Shown one piece after another: positions 1-7,904 of a stretch of 30,061 bases of DNA (its first letter is position 1; every line of letters starts with the position of its first letter). The position numbers and the translations under genes are program-made. Source of the DNA: CAZLCK01 sp964558235 (GTDB taxonomy: Bacteria > Actinomycetota > Coriobacteriia > Coriobacteriales > CADBOM01); the NCBI GenBank assembly GCA_964558235.1, contig CAZLCK010000016.1, positions 1 through 30,061 of the forward strand. Direction: 5' to 3'. The notes beneath the pieces were generated by a model. The model was not told the origin of the DNA, did not search any database, and saw only the letters and a program-made list of their open reading frames with translations.

Positions 1-83
1 ACATACAATCAAAAATGTAAAGAAAATAATTTAATTGTTGGTCAGTGGTGGTTAGAGACTAAATTAGCTAGAGGAGTTATCAG

Positions 84-692
84 ATGGCAAAACTTTTATA
101 TATAGGTCATGCAAGTTTTAGACTTACCACAAATGACGGATTTGTAACTTATATAGACCCCTATGCTCCAGGAGATTACTCTATTCCTGCTGACTTAGTC
201 TTAGTAACTCACGAGCACTTTGATCATAATTCTTTCAACCTTTTGACTACAAAACCTACGACTGCCTTCATTCGTCCGATCGTCGCTTTAATAGATGGCG
301 AATATCTAGACTTCCCAAACGGAGGTATGCATATTCAACCTGTGCCTGCAACCAACGCTAACCATTCGATTGATGAATGCGTTGGCTATGTCATAGAAGT
401 TGATAACAAGAAGCTTTACTTTGCTGGAGACACCTCCAAAACTGACTATATGGAATCTGACCTGTCCAAGATGAATTTAGACTATGCATTTTTGCCTTGC
501 GATGGCACATACAATATGGATTTGGACGAGGCTATCGAGTGCGCAAAGATTATTAGTGCTGTTCATTCGATTCCTATTCATACAATGCCTGTCTCCCCTG
601 GCGAAACTCCACGCTTTAATGAGGAAAAGGCAAATGCTTTTGATGTAGATGGTGCGCTTGTGATGCGTCCTTGGACAGAGATCGAGCTCTAA
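84..692 (+). CDS. MBL-fold metal-dependent hydrolase
   Basis: A 202-residue protein of the metallo-beta-lactamase fold. The signature THEHFDHN lies at residues 42-49, giving metal ligands H43, H45, D47 and H48. A later AGDTSKTDYM segment (about residues 114-123) supplies the bridging-Asp motif, and IPIHTMP near residue 165 probably gives the last histidine. Size and the short N-terminal strand (LLYIGHASFRL) resemble the small UlaG-like/UPF0173-like hydrolases, which are cytoplasmic. The substrate cannot be read from the sequence. The ATG at 84 follows GAGGAG at 71-76. No partner gene is visible: the gene stands alone and converges with xerC, the two stop codons being about 60 bp apart. The fold is secure; the function is not. 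Confidence 0.85.
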   Translation: MAKLLYIGHASFRLTTNDGFVTYIDPYAPGDYSIPADLVLVTHEHFDHNSFNLLTTKPTTAFIRPIVALIDGEYLDFPNGGMHIQPVPATNANHSIDECVGYVIEVDNKKLYFAGDTSKTDYMESDLSKMNLDYAFLPCDGTYNMDLDEAIECAKIISAVHSIPIHTMPVSPGETPRFNEEKANAFDVDGALVMRPWTEIEL

Positions 693-754
693 AAATTATC
701 TACGCTGGGTTAACAGAGGCAAAAATTGAGTTCTAATTAAGCAGCTCTAATTAG
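684..754 (+). repeat. Three degenerate copies of the hydrolase gene tail
   Basis: The hydrolase gene ends GAGCTCTAA at 684-692, stop codon included. Related copies GAGTTCTAATTAA (728-740) and CAGCTCTAATTAG (742-754) follow in the short convergent space, the last one running into the xerC stop codon. This is seen directly; the origin by local duplication is inferred. Confidence 0.55.
733..754. terminator. AT-rich inverted repeat between convergent genes
   Basis: CTAATTA at 733-739 is the perfect inverse of TAATTAG at 748-754, with 8 nt between. It lies where the + strand hydrolase gene and minus-strand xerC converge and overlaps the xerC stop codon. It could act as a bidirectional terminator, but the stem is almost all A-T and no clear U-run follows, so the assignment is weak. 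Confidence 0.3.
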
Positions 755-1677
755 GCTCTTGGATGAGCACGCTTATATATATCTTTTAGGTGAGAAGCAG
801 ATAGATGCGTATATACCTGAGTCGTAGATAGGCTTGAATGGCCTAGCAACTCTTGCACTGTTCGCAGATCTGCCCCGCCTTCAACAAGATCAGTCGCAAA
901 AGAATGTCGCATATCGTGAGGATGAAGATTTATATCCAGACCAGCTCTTTCTAACGACTTCTTAAACATCTTTCTTATTGAGTCCGAACTCATAGGGTTT
1001 CCTCTGTTCGACAAAAACAAAGTCCGGCTTTGTCCTCTACTGCCCCTGCTGCTACGTTGAGCTAACACAGGTCGAGCTTGTTCGATATATTTTTTAATAG
1101 CGCTAACCGCGGCTGGGTAGATCGGAATAATTCTCTCTTTAGATCCTTTGCCAAATACCTTAATTTGACTTTGCTGCAGATCAATATCTTTAATTCCTAG
1201 ATTCGCAACTTCCGAAATTCGGGCACCTGTTGCGTAAAGAAGTTCTAAGATGGCAGTGTTTCTAACACTTTCTGGATCGTTTTCGCGCCAAATCGAAAGC
1301 AATTTTGCAATATCACTATCTGAGATTCTTCGAGGAAGAGACTTAGGTTGTTTTGGTCCTTTGACTGTGGCTACAGGATCATCATCGATATCTCCATCTA
1401 TAACCATCCATTTATAAAATGACCTGATTGCAGAAAGACGTCTATTGATACTAGTCCTCGCATAGCTCTTTTCGTCCAGATAGCTTAGGTAAGCACGTGT
1501 TGAACGATGAGTAACCTCTTTTATATCCAGCTCATTTTCATCTAGCCAGCTAATAAAATCTGCTAAATCGCTAGCATAAGCATCGACCGTATGCTCAGAA
1601 TAATTCCCTTCAACACGAAGTGAATTCAAAAACCTATCTACTAAATTATCTGCTGCGCTATTGTGCCTAGACTTCAT
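751..1677 (-). CDS. xerC: Tyrosine recombinase XerC/XerD-like
   Basis: A 308-residue site-specific tyrosine recombinase, the usual length for XerC/D, which resolves chromosome dimers at dif sites near division. An N-terminal SAM-like core-binding domain occupies about residues 10-100. The catalytic domain carries the full set: R153 (ATGARISE), K178 (FGKGSKER), H254 and R257 (HPHDMRH), H280 (ELLGH) and nucleophile Y289 (QVYTH). The gene is last in a minus-strand run after trmFO, as the Bacillus xerC (codV) gene follows trmFO, which favours XerC. The ATG at 1677 is preceded only by a weak ribosome site because the upstream DNA is a duplicated trmFO tail. XerC versus XerD cannot be settled from sequence alone. 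Confidence 0.88.
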   Translation of the reverse strand: MKSRHNSAADNLVDRFLNSLRVEGNYSEHTVDAYASDLADFISWLDENELDIKEVTHRSTRAYLSYLDEKSYARTSINRRLSAIRSFYKWMVIDGDIDDDPVATVKGPKQPKSLPRRISDSDIAKLLSIWRENDPESVRNTAILELLYATGARISEVANLGIKDIDLQQSQIKVFGKGSKERIIPIYPAAVSAIKKYIEQARPVLAQRSSRGSRGQSRTLFLSNRGNPMSSDSIRKMFKKSLERAGLDINLHPHDMRHSFATDLVEGGADLRTVQELLGHSSLSTTQVYTHLSASHLKDIYKRAHPRA

Positions 1678-1689
1678 AATATGTCTTCG

Positions 1690-1725
1690 CTTACTTATCT
1701 TCTTCTACTCACTTATCTTCTTCTA
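1690..1725 (-). repeat. 18-bp tandem duplication of the trmFO 3' end
   Basis: Two adjacent 18-bp units, 1708-1725 and 1690-1707 (+ coordinates), match at 17 of 18 positions. The first contains the last codons and TGA stop of trmFO. The second lies beyond the stop, in the same reading frame, and carries its own TAA at 1691-1693. Reading through TGA would add VEEDK and stop again. It sits between trmFO and the start of xerC. Confidence 0.85.
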
Positions 1726-3100
1726 ACACATCAAGGTGTCTTTGCAATGCCTTAGGTATCTCAAGATCTATACCTTTGGGAATTAAACCTTTTTCGCACA
1801 GTCTTTGTCTATAGTCATCTATAGAGCTGCGAGCTCTTTTTGCATAAGCTGCATATCGCTGCCTTTTTTCTTTAACTTTGTAAGGTAGCGGATCGATAAC
1901 CCCATAATTTACGTGCATAGGCTGATAATTCTTGTTATTTGAGTCGGTCGCATAATTAAATAGTGACCCCATCAAGGTATCGGTAGGTAAGCTCTCAAAA
2001 ATCTCACCTGAAAGATGAGCATACATAGCTAATGCAGCATGCAACCCAGATGCTATTGCTTCGCTATAGCCCTCTGTGCCAGTGATTTGACCAGCAAATA
2101 TAGTTGGAGGACTACTCGGAATTTCAAAATACTTTCCTAAACAATGCGGTGAGTCAATAAAGGTATTTCTGTGCATAACCCCATACCGCACAAACTCAGC
2201 ATCTTCTAGCCCAGGAATCATCTTAAAGATGCGCTCTTGTTCCCCAAATTTCAGATTGGTCTGAAAACCAACAAGGTTATAAGCGGTGCAGTTAGCGTTT
2301 TCTGATCTAAGCTGCACAATAGCCCAAGGACGTTTGTCTGTGCCAGGATAAGTTATTCCGACAGGTTTTAATGCCCCAAATCTCAAAGCGTCTATACCTG
2401 TTCGTGCAATCTCTTCCACAGGTTGACAGGCACTAAACAGATCTTTGCGTTCAAAGTCGCGCTCAATTACACGCTCAGCTTTTACGAGTTCTTCAATAAA
2501 TTGAAGATAGAGATCCTTTTCAATTGGTGCATTTAAATAATCGTCTCCCCCACCCTTGCCATATCTAGATTGTGCAAAAACGCGCGTTTTGTCTAACGAG
2601 TCAGCAAGAACAACAGGAGCAGCTGCATCATAAAAAGCCAAAAAATCTGCTCCTAAAAGCTTTTGTATCGATGAAGCCAAACTATCAGAAGTCAAAGGCC
2701 CACTAGCAATAATTACTGGAGGATCAGGAATCTCTATTATCTCTTCAGTTATCACTTCAATTAATGGCTCAGCATTAATTGCTTTAGTAACTAACTCACT
2801 AAAAAGATCTCGATCTACAGCTAAAGCATTGCCAGCTGCAACCATGCTCTCAAAAGCTTTACGGATTAGCACTGATCCCAAACTTATAAGCTCATATTTC
2901 AAAGTTCCAGCGGCCGATATTTGATCTAAGCTCTTCAGCGAATTAGAACATACTAGCTCAGCAAAATTTTCGCTGTGATGTGCAGGAGTGTATTTCTTGG
3001 GACGCATCTCGTATAGCTTCACAGCTATGCCGCGTTTTGCTAGTTGAAGTGCTGCTTCACAACCCGCTAATCCTGCTCCTATAATTTTCACTTCTTGCAC
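1709..3100 (-). CDS. trmFO: Methylenetetrahydrofolate-tRNA-(uracil-5-)-methyltransferase TrmFO
   Basis: A 463-residue FAD- and folate-dependent enzyme that makes 5-methyluridine at position 54 of the tRNA T loop, the Gram-positive alternative to SAM-dependent TrmA. The N terminus has the dinucleotide-binding motif GAGLAGCEAA (residues 8-17). The two functionally important cysteines of the family are present at C51 (LVCSNSL) and C225 (FSACQPVEEIARTG). The conserved ALKPVGI and YPGTDKRPWAIVQLR regions follow. The start is GTG at 3100, with GGAGGTG 3-9 nt upstream. It lies 26 bp after dprA and upstream of xerC, as in Bacillus, but without topA in between. The gene tail is duplicated just past its stop codon. 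Confidence 0.95.
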   Translation of the reverse strand: MQEVKIIGAGLAGCEAALQLAKRGIAVKLYEMRPKKYTPAHHSENFAELVCSNSLKSLDQISAAGTLKYELISLGSVLIRKAFESMVAAGNALAVDRDLFSELVTKAINAEPLIEVITEEIIEIPDPPVIIASGPLTSDSLASSIQKLLGADFLAFYDAAAPVVLADSLDKTRVFAQSRYGKGGGDDYLNAPIEKDLYLQFIEELVKAERVIERDFERKDLFSACQPVEEIARTGIDALRFGALKPVGITYPGTDKRPWAIVQLRSENANCTAYNLVGFQTNLKFGEQERIFKMIPGLEDAEFVRYGVMHRNTFIDSPHCLGKYFEIPSSPPTIFAGQITGTEGYSEAIASGLHAALAMYAHLSGEIFESLPTDTLMGSLFNYATDSNNKNYQPMHVNYGVIDPLPYKVKEKRQRYAAYAKRARSSIDDYRQRLCEKGLIPKGIDLEIPKALQRHLDVLEEDK

Positions 3101-3126
3101 TTCACACCTCCATCTAAAAAATAATT

Positions 3127-4098
3127 TTATGCTATGCGCCCATCGATTCCAAAACGCCCATCAGGATAACGAGCCACAACTCCTCTAGTCTCTAGCTCTG
3201 AGAGCTCTCGTATTATCTCTATTACTGTCTTGTCTAAAGTGTTTACCAACTCATCTACCATGCACGATTCAGATGCTAAAAGTCTTAGAATCTCAGATTG
3301 CAATTCATTTTTTGCAGCTCCTTGAGCATCCCAAGATATTCCTATAGTCTGTCTTGCCTGATTTTTAACAGAGGCTGTTTTCCTTGAGCCAAAAAGTCTA
3401 TCTAACGCAGATAGAAAGCTATCTTCATCGATTATCGGAGTGGCGCCATCAGCAAGAAGTCGATTAGAGCCAGCCGATTCTTTAGAGAAAATTCCTCCAG
3501 GGATAACTAATACTTCTTTTCCATATTCAAGTGCGTAGTCCGCTGTAGAAAAAGTTCCGCTAGGAATACCAGCTTCGACTATCAAAACAGCTTTGGCGAT
3601 ACCTGCGATCAGTCTATTGCGTCTTCTAAAAGCCCACTTCTGCGGAGGACTCCCCCATGGAAGTTCGGAGACAAGCGCGCCTCGGAATTGCAACATCTTT
3701 TCAAAGACAGGTTTTGACCTTCGCGGGTAAGCGACGTCTGCGCCAGACCCAAGTATGGCTATGGTCTTTCCCGACCCTTTTAACGCGCCTTGATGAGCGG
3801 CTTGATCACATCCTATTGCCCCACCTGAAACAACATTCACTCCATACCTAGCTGCAAGATAAGCAAACCTTTGAGCGCAAGCTATTCCATAAGGCGTAGC
3901 CTTTCTGGCCCCAACGATCGCTATGCAATCTTCGCATATTGCATTTGCATCGCCTAATACATGTAGCACTTTTGGAGCGTTGGAGATATCACGTAGAGCA
4001 GAGGGATAACTATTTGACCACGAGTCGATGTCTTGCTTAGCTTCGTCAACAAAATCTGGTTTTGTAATCCCGCCAGCAGAATTTTGAGAGTAACTCAT
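3127..4098 (-). CDS. dprA: DNA processing protein DprA
   Basis: A 323-residue DprA/Smf protein, which protects incoming single-stranded DNA and loads RecA during transformation. The Rossmann-like core spans about residues 55-235, with VGARKATPYG (62-71), SGGAIGCD (91-98), GSGADVAYP (117-125), RRRNRLIAG (158-166) and GTFSTADYAL (181-190), all family landmarks. A small C-terminal winged-helix-like domain covers about 262-315. The N-terminal SAM-like domain found in many DprA proteins is shortened. Its start overlaps the comM stop by 4 nt (ATGA), indicating translational coupling. Other competence genes are not in this window, so natural transformation is a possibility rather than a conclusion; DprA is also widespread in non-competent bacteria. 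Confidence 0.93.
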   Translation of the reverse strand: MSYSQNSAGGITKPDFVDEAKQDIDSWSNSYPSALRDISNAPKVLHVLGDANAICEDCIAIVGARKATPYGIACAQRFAYLAARYGVNVVSGGAIGCDQAAHQGALKGSGKTIAILGSGADVAYPRRSKPVFEKMLQFRGALVSELPWGSPPQKWAFRRRNRLIAGIAKAVLIVEAGIPSGTFSTADYALEYGKEVLVIPGGIFSKESAGSNRLLADGATPIIDEDSFLSALDRLFGSRKTASVKNQARQTIGISWDAQGAAKNELQSEILRLLASESCMVDELVNTLDKTVIEIIRELSELETRGVVARYPDGRFGIDGRIA

Positions 4099-5630
4099 AG
4101 GTCTTGTCTCCTATAGATCACAGCTTCGTCTAGATCACTACGCTCAACCTCAACACTCTTTCTCATATCTGCAATGGTTCTAGCCACAGAGAGAGTCTTC
4201 ATAATTGCGCGTCCACTCATCTTTCTTGCACGCGCCAAATTCTCAAGATATTCTTGTGTATCTTTTGACATTGCGCATTCATTGATAAGTTTGGCATCCT
4301 TACCTATGTGAAGCGGCAGGCTCACAGGCATACCCACATCACTCGTACTCTCCTTATCAATTAACTGTTCCCTAGCTTTTCTCCAACTACAAAACTCCTG
4401 CGCAACAAACACCTCTTCTTTAAGCTGTGCTGAAGATTTTCCTCGCCCCGATTTCATAACCATTTTCGGATCACTTCTAAAAACATCAATTACCATGTCA
4501 AAACGATCCATCAAAGGTCCACCGATTCGATTTTGATAAGTGCGAATTTGAGCCTCAGAGCAGGTACATATTTTCTCTGGATCACCTAGATATCCGCATG
4601 GACAAGGGTTTGATGCTCCAACTAGCATAAAATTTGCTGGAAATATGTAAGTTCCATCCGCCCTAGCAAGTACGACTTTGTGCTCCTCCATTGGTTGACG
4701 CAAAAGTTGTAACTTAGAGCTTCTGAACTCGTTTAACTCATCTAAAAACAGCACTCCATTATGGGCTAGAGACACTTCTCCCGGAGTTGTAGGATTGCCA
4801 CCTCCAACCAAACCGGCAGATGTAGCACTATGGTGTGGCGAGCGAAATGGTCGCTTGCCTGCTAAGATGCTTTCGATATCAAGACCTGCAACAGAATGAA
4901 CCAAAGCACTCTGCACAATTTCATCTGCATCTAAATCTGGCATGATCGTAGGAATTCTACTAGCGAGCATCGTCTTACCAGAACCTGGAGGCCCTATCAT
5001 CAACAAACCATGGTTTCCAGCAGCAGCGATCTGCAGGGCTCTTTTTGCCATATCCTGTGAAGCTATATCTGCATAGTCGTTCTCATAGCTTTTGTTGTTA
5101 TGGTCCGCTTTCTTGCGAAGATGATCGAATTTTTTATTCTTGAGATCCCGAAGGTGCTTTATCACCAAATGATTCTCCCCCAAAAGCCTAGAAAGATCTT
5201 CTGAGGTCGCACCACTTACTAAAGACCCATCCTTTAACGAGGCCATCCTAGCAATAGCAAATAGACCATTAGTACCATGTACCGATCCATCCAAAGACAA
5301 CTCGCCATAATAGATATGCTGCTTAGCTAATTCAGGAGAAATCTGTCCTGTGCTAGCTAAAATTCCAATAGCCATCGGAAGATCAAAACCTGCACCTACT
5401 TTTTTGATCGAACTTGGCGACAAGTTAATAACGATATTGCTTGCTGGCAGACTAAACCCCGATGCTTTAATAGCAGACTTTATACGAAGCCTGGCCTCTT
5501 TTACTGTAGAATCTCCAAGGCCAACAATCGAAATCCCAGGAAGACCAGAGCCAACACTAACTTCGACAGTAACTGGTAGCGCCTCTATACCTCTTAAAGT
5601 TGCTGAAGGGACAAAACTTTGTCGCTGCAT
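4095..5630 (-). CDS. comM: YifB/ComM family Mg-chelatase-like AAA+ ATPase
   Basis: A ComM/YifB-type AAA+ ATPase; ComM is a hexameric helicase that promotes branch migration during integration of transforming DNA. The N-terminal chelatase-like domain shows PVTVEVSVGSGLPGISIVGL and VKEAR. Counted from the upstream ATG at 5657, Walker A is GPPGSGKT (222-229), Walker B is VLFLDE (302-307), and the zinc-like cysteines are NPCPCG and CTC (352, 354, 364, 366), followed by RIGGPLMDRFD. I place the start at ATG 5630 (511 residues): this gives the usual spacing to the first conserved motif and avoids overlap with yraN. ATG at 5657 or 5645 would add 9 or 5 residues. It lies between yraN and dprA in one apparent transcription unit. 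Confidence 0.92.
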   Translation of the reverse strand: MQRQSFVPSATLRGIEALPVTVEVSVGSGLPGISIVGLGDSTVKEARLRIKSAIKASGFSLPASNIVINLSPSSIKKVGAGFDLPMAIGILASTGQISPELAKQHIYYGELSLDGSVHGTNGLFAIARMASLKDGSLVSGATSEDLSRLLGENHLVIKHLRDLKNKKFDHLRKKADHNNKSYENDYADIASQDMAKRALQIAAAGNHGLLMIGPPGSGKTMLASRIPTIMPDLDADEIVQSALVHSVAGLDIESILAGKRPFRSPHHSATSAGLVGGGNPTTPGEVSLAHNGVLFLDELNEFRSSKLQLLRQPMEEHKVVLARADGTYIFPANFMLVGASNPCPCGYLGDPEKICTCSEAQIRTYQNRIGGPLMDRFDMVIDVFRSDPKMVMKSGRGKSSAQLKEEVFVAQEFCSWRKAREQLIDKESTSDVGMPVSLPLHIGKDAKLINECAMSKDTQEYLENLARARKMSGRAIMKTLSVARTIADMRKSVEVERSDLDEAVIYRRQDL

Positions 5631-5634
5631 CCGT

Positions 5635-6096
5635 CTATTCCCCATACCCAAAAGCATTTACATGATGTCTCAAAAACGCTCTATCATCACTAAGAACATT
5701 CATTGCAATCACATCAAAGCGCACACCTCTATCTCCAAGACTATCTAGCTGTCTTAAATACTCAGTTGCAATCTTTTCATAACGTCGTCGCTTGCTAGCG
5801 GTTATAGAATCCTCAGGCAAACCTGCTCTGCCGCTCACTCTTGTCTTTACTTCTACAAAAACGATCTCATCCTCATCGAGAGCAATAATGTCTGCTTCGC
5901 CAAAGATGCATTTCCAATTTCGCTCTAGTAATTCGTAGTCTTTTAACTTCAGATATCTACAAGCAGCCTCTTCGCCTTGCCGCCCAAGCTCTTTTGGATC
6001 TGCCTTTGAATGTGACTGTGGACAGTAATTATATGAATGAAATTGCTCGCAACTATCAGTATTTGCGCTGGCTTGAGATAAGTTTTCGCTCTGCAT
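5635..6096 (-). CDS. yraN: YraN family protein (UPF0102), endonuclease-like fold
   Basis: A 153-residue member of the UPF0102/YraN family, with a restriction-endonuclease-like core. Conserved features are GRQGEEAACRYL, the GEADIIALD segment (E and D of a PD-(D/E)xK-like site), FVEVKTR with the E-x-K pair, and KRRRYEKIA. The biochemical role remains poorly defined. The start is taken as ATG 6096 because GGAGG lies 6 nt upstream of it; a TTG at 6123 would add nine residues but has no good ribosome site. The first ~30 residues are Ser/Asn/Gln-rich and unconserved. In Bacillus the homologue (ylqH region) also lies between rnhB and dprA, supporting the assignment. Confidence 0.88.
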   Translation of the reverse strand: MQSENLSQASANTDSCEQFHSYNYCPQSHSKADPKELGRQGEEAACRYLKLKDYELLERNWKCIFGEADIIALDEDEIVFVEVKTRVSGRAGLPEDSITASKRRRYEKIATEYLRQLDSLGDRGVRFDVIAMNVLSDDRAFLRHHVNAFGYGE

Positions 6097-6197
6097 TATT
6101 GCCTCCAAAAAATGTCTCAACAATTTTCGTTGCTACATAGTGTGGAGAACAAATCTTGGAAAAATACTGATAAGCAACCAAGCCGTAACTAAGCCAG

Positions 6198-6231
6198 ATC
6201 CAAATCAGAACTAAATCAAATCCAAATCAGA
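6198..6231 (-). repeat. Short direct repeats just past the rnhB stop codon
   Basis: ATCCAAATCAGA occurs exactly at 6198-6209 and 6220-6231 (+ strand), a 22-bp period. In the rnhB direction the repeats begin immediately after the TAG stop, and a third, much weaker unit (CTGGCTTAGTTACGG...) may follow toward 6176. Direct observation; no function is apparent. Confidence 0.7.
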
Positions 6232-6232
6232 T

Positions 6233-7009
6233 CTAAAAAAGTGTATCTTGCATAAGGCCGGCACAAAAACTTTTACGATGAAAGCTGCTTAATCCCAAAT
6301 TGCGAATCGCTGCAATATGCTCAGCTGAGCCATATCCTTTATTATTCGCAAAATCATATCCTGCAAAATTGCTTGACTGCTTTTGCATCAAATGGTCACG
6401 ATGAACCTTAGCTACGATCGAAGCTGCTGCTATACATGCAACTTTTGAATCGCCTTTTGCTATGCAGCGCTCCTTTGGATGAACATGAACAGGATTTCCA
6501 TCTATTAAAACCAAATCTGGATCGACATTTAGTTTTTCTATCGCTTGTGCCATCGCAGATCTTAGCGCAAAGGAGATGCCTTTCGAATCAATAACGCTTG
6601 GCGCAATGTCAATAATTGCGATCTCTAAAGCCCGAAGCTTAATCTCTTTAGCAATCTTTTCGCGCTTCGAAGGTGATAATTTTTTAGAGTCGTTTAATCC
6701 TTTGATAATAGGTTCCGTAGGCAAAACAACAGCACCTACAGTCAAAGGGCCTGCCAAAGCTCCTCTTCCAACCTCGTCGATACCAACAACAATTTTGCCC
6801 GGGCCAGCATCGATAATTGGTTCATAGAGTTTTTTGACTCGCCTGATTTCTGCGTCATTAGCATCCAGGCGTCTGTGAGCAGCCTCTATCGCTTTTGCAA
6901 TGCTTACGCGTGGATCTCCAGCCAGCTCTTTTTCGAGCTCGTATAAACCCTGCCTATCAGCAATTCTTAACTGCTCAATAATCTCTCTGACATTTTTTGT
7001 ATAGGACAC
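6233..7009 (-). CDS. rnhB: Ribonuclease HII
   Basis: RNase HII, which nicks RNA in RNA-DNA hybrids, including single ribonucleotides embedded in DNA. The catalytic DEDD set is visible: Asp-Glu of GIDEVGRG, Asp of LIDGNP and Asp of KGDSK, followed by AAASIVAKVHRD. An N-terminal extension of about 75 residues matches the Bacillus-type RNase HII (about 255 residues). I favour GTG at 7009 (258 residues) with AGGTGG at 7014-7019. A GTG at 7042 would add 11 residues, but lies only about 10 nt from the likely transcription start. The gene probably heads the rnhB-yraN-comM-dprA-trmFO-xerC run, although 136 bp with repeats separate it from yraN. Confidence 0.93.
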   Translation of the reverse strand: MSYTKNVREIIEQLRIADRQGLYELEKELAGDPRVSIAKAIEAAHRRLDANDAEIRRVKKLYEPIIDAGPGKIVVGIDEVGRGALAGPLTVGAVVLPTEPIIKGLNDSKKLSPSKREKIAKEIKLRALEIAIIDIAPSVIDSKGISFALRSAMAQAIEKLNVDPDLVLIDGNPVHVHPKERCIAKGDSKVACIAAASIVAKVHRDHLMQKQSSNFAGYDFANNKGYGSAEHIAAIRNLGLSSFHRKSFCAGLMQDTLF

Positions 7010-7057
7010 AAGACCACCTAGAGCGCTTCTATGACTATGCACAATCTCTCTTAAGGT

Positions 7058-7086
7058 AGTGTATGATCCTTTAGCTCACCTTGCAA
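7058..7086 (-). promoter_or_regulatory. Candidate sigma-70-type promoter for rnhB
   Basis: On the minus strand TTGCAA (7081-7086) and TACACT (7058-7063) are separated by 17 bp; each matches the consensus at 4 of 6 positions. Transcription would begin near 7051, leaving a leader of about 40 nt to the preferred GTG at 7009. Confidence 0.45.
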
Positions 7087-7391
7087 AATATATTTAGTAC
7101 ATCTTGCAAAAATAGATTACATATAAAAGATTGATACTCTTCACGGCTAATGCCAAAGGTTTCTAGGTTCGCTGATCGCAACCTTCCACGAGAAAATTGG
7201 AGCTAGAGGAGGCGAAAACATGGAGCTATAGGCCAAAACATAGCATGCTCGGCACACAAAACCAAGCGACCCAGCCTTTCCTCATAAAGACTGAGTCGCA
7301 AGATAGCGAGTTTTATAATGCTAGATTGTAGCTACTTAATCCAACTCTTTATGTTTGCCCGATCAAAAATTAAGCCAAAATAAGCTAAATC
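7087..7391. other. Gene-free spacer between rplS and rnhB
   Basis: About 300 bp without a convincing reading frame. It holds a strong hairpin at 7266-7299 (listed separately), an AAGGTT...AACCTT inverted repeat around 7157-7186, and a degenerate 20-bp repeat (GGCGAAAACATGG then GGCCAAAACATAG, about 7211-7250). A ribosome-site-like GAGGAGGCG precedes an ATG on + near 7220, but that frame stops after three codons. No known RNA family was recognised. Confidence 0.5.
7266..7299 (-). terminator. Hairpin downstream of rplS, probable terminator
   Basis: On the minus strand a 9-bp stem (GCGACTCAG with CTGGGTCGC, one G-U pair) encloses a further CTTT/AAAG stem. TTGGTTTTGTG follows, a moderate U-rich tail. 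It lies about 95 nt past the rplS stop codon. On the + strand the tail is not U-rich, so the minus direction is favoured. Confidence 0.55.
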
Positions 7392-7736
7392 CTAGAAGCC
7401 CTTTTCGCGTAGTCTTGTTGCCTTACCAACCCTATTGCGCAGATAGTAAAGCTTTGCACGACGAACGCGACCGTGGCGTATAACTTCGATCTTTTCAATT
7501 TTTGGCGAATGTAGCGGGAAGGTCCTCTCAACACCAACGGAGAAAGAGATCTTTCTAACAGTAAATGTCTCGCGATTCATTCCGCCAGACATACGAATAA
7601 CGTCGCCTTGGAAAACCTGAATTCTCTCGCGGTTACCCTCAGTAATCTTATAGTGGACCTTGACGTTGTCGCCAACCTGAACCTGTGGCAGATCTTCACG
7701 CATCTGCTGTTGTTCAATTGCACGAATAATGTCCAT
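7392..7736 (-). CDS. rplS: 50S ribosomal protein L19
   Basis: Ribosomal protein L19, which sits at the subunit interface near bridge B6/B8. The 114-residue protein begins MDIIRAIEQQQ and carries the family sequence VGDNVKVHYKI, RIQVFQGDVI, ETFTVRKIS, GVERTFPLHSP and RRAKLYYLR. ATG at 7736 is preferred because AGGA lies 9 nt upstream and it gives the normal length. In-frame ATG 7742 and TTG 7745 would add two or three residues. It appears monocistronic: a promoter lies about 130 bp upstream and a hairpin about 95 bp downstream, with no trmD or lepB beside it as in many genomes. Confidence 0.96.
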   Translation of the reverse strand: MDIIRAIEQQQMREDLPQVQVGDNVKVHYKITEGNRERIQVFQGDVIRMSGGMNRETFTVRKISFSVGVERTFPLHSPKIEKIEVIRHGRVRRAKLYYLRNRVGKATRLREKGF

Positions 7737-7868
7737 CTTCATCAATCCTGTTCATCATCAAAAAACGAGAAGCAGTGGTTTAGTATATCTCTTTAGTAAA
7801 AAAATAGTTGAAATTGCCGCCAAACGTTACGCGAACTACCGTAAACGCTAAATATCCGCGAAGAAACA

Positions 7869-7897
7869 ACTATACACAACAATACTAAGCTTGTCTT
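7869..7897 (-). promoter_or_regulatory. Candidate promoter for rplS
   Basis: On the minus strand AAGACA (7892-7897) and TATAGT (7869-7874) are 17 bp apart, matching the consensus at 4/6 and 5/6. The transcript would begin near 7862 with a leader of about 125 nt. The leader contains a bulged stem, CGTTTACG with CGTAACG, and then a run of seven Us, which could be a site of autogenous control; this last point is speculation. Confidence 0.45.
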
Positions 7898-7904
7898 ATA
7901 CTCT

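Noticed and set aside
1..105. Possible 3' end of an upstream + strand gene (open frame from base 1 to a TAG at 103-105)
   Set aside because: Only 34 codons, overlaps the hydrolase start by 22 nt and shows no recognisable protein sequence; it is probably upstream non-coding DNA.
6097..6123. TTG start for yraN at 6123
   Set aside because: No ribosome site; ATG 6096 has GGAGG at the right distance.
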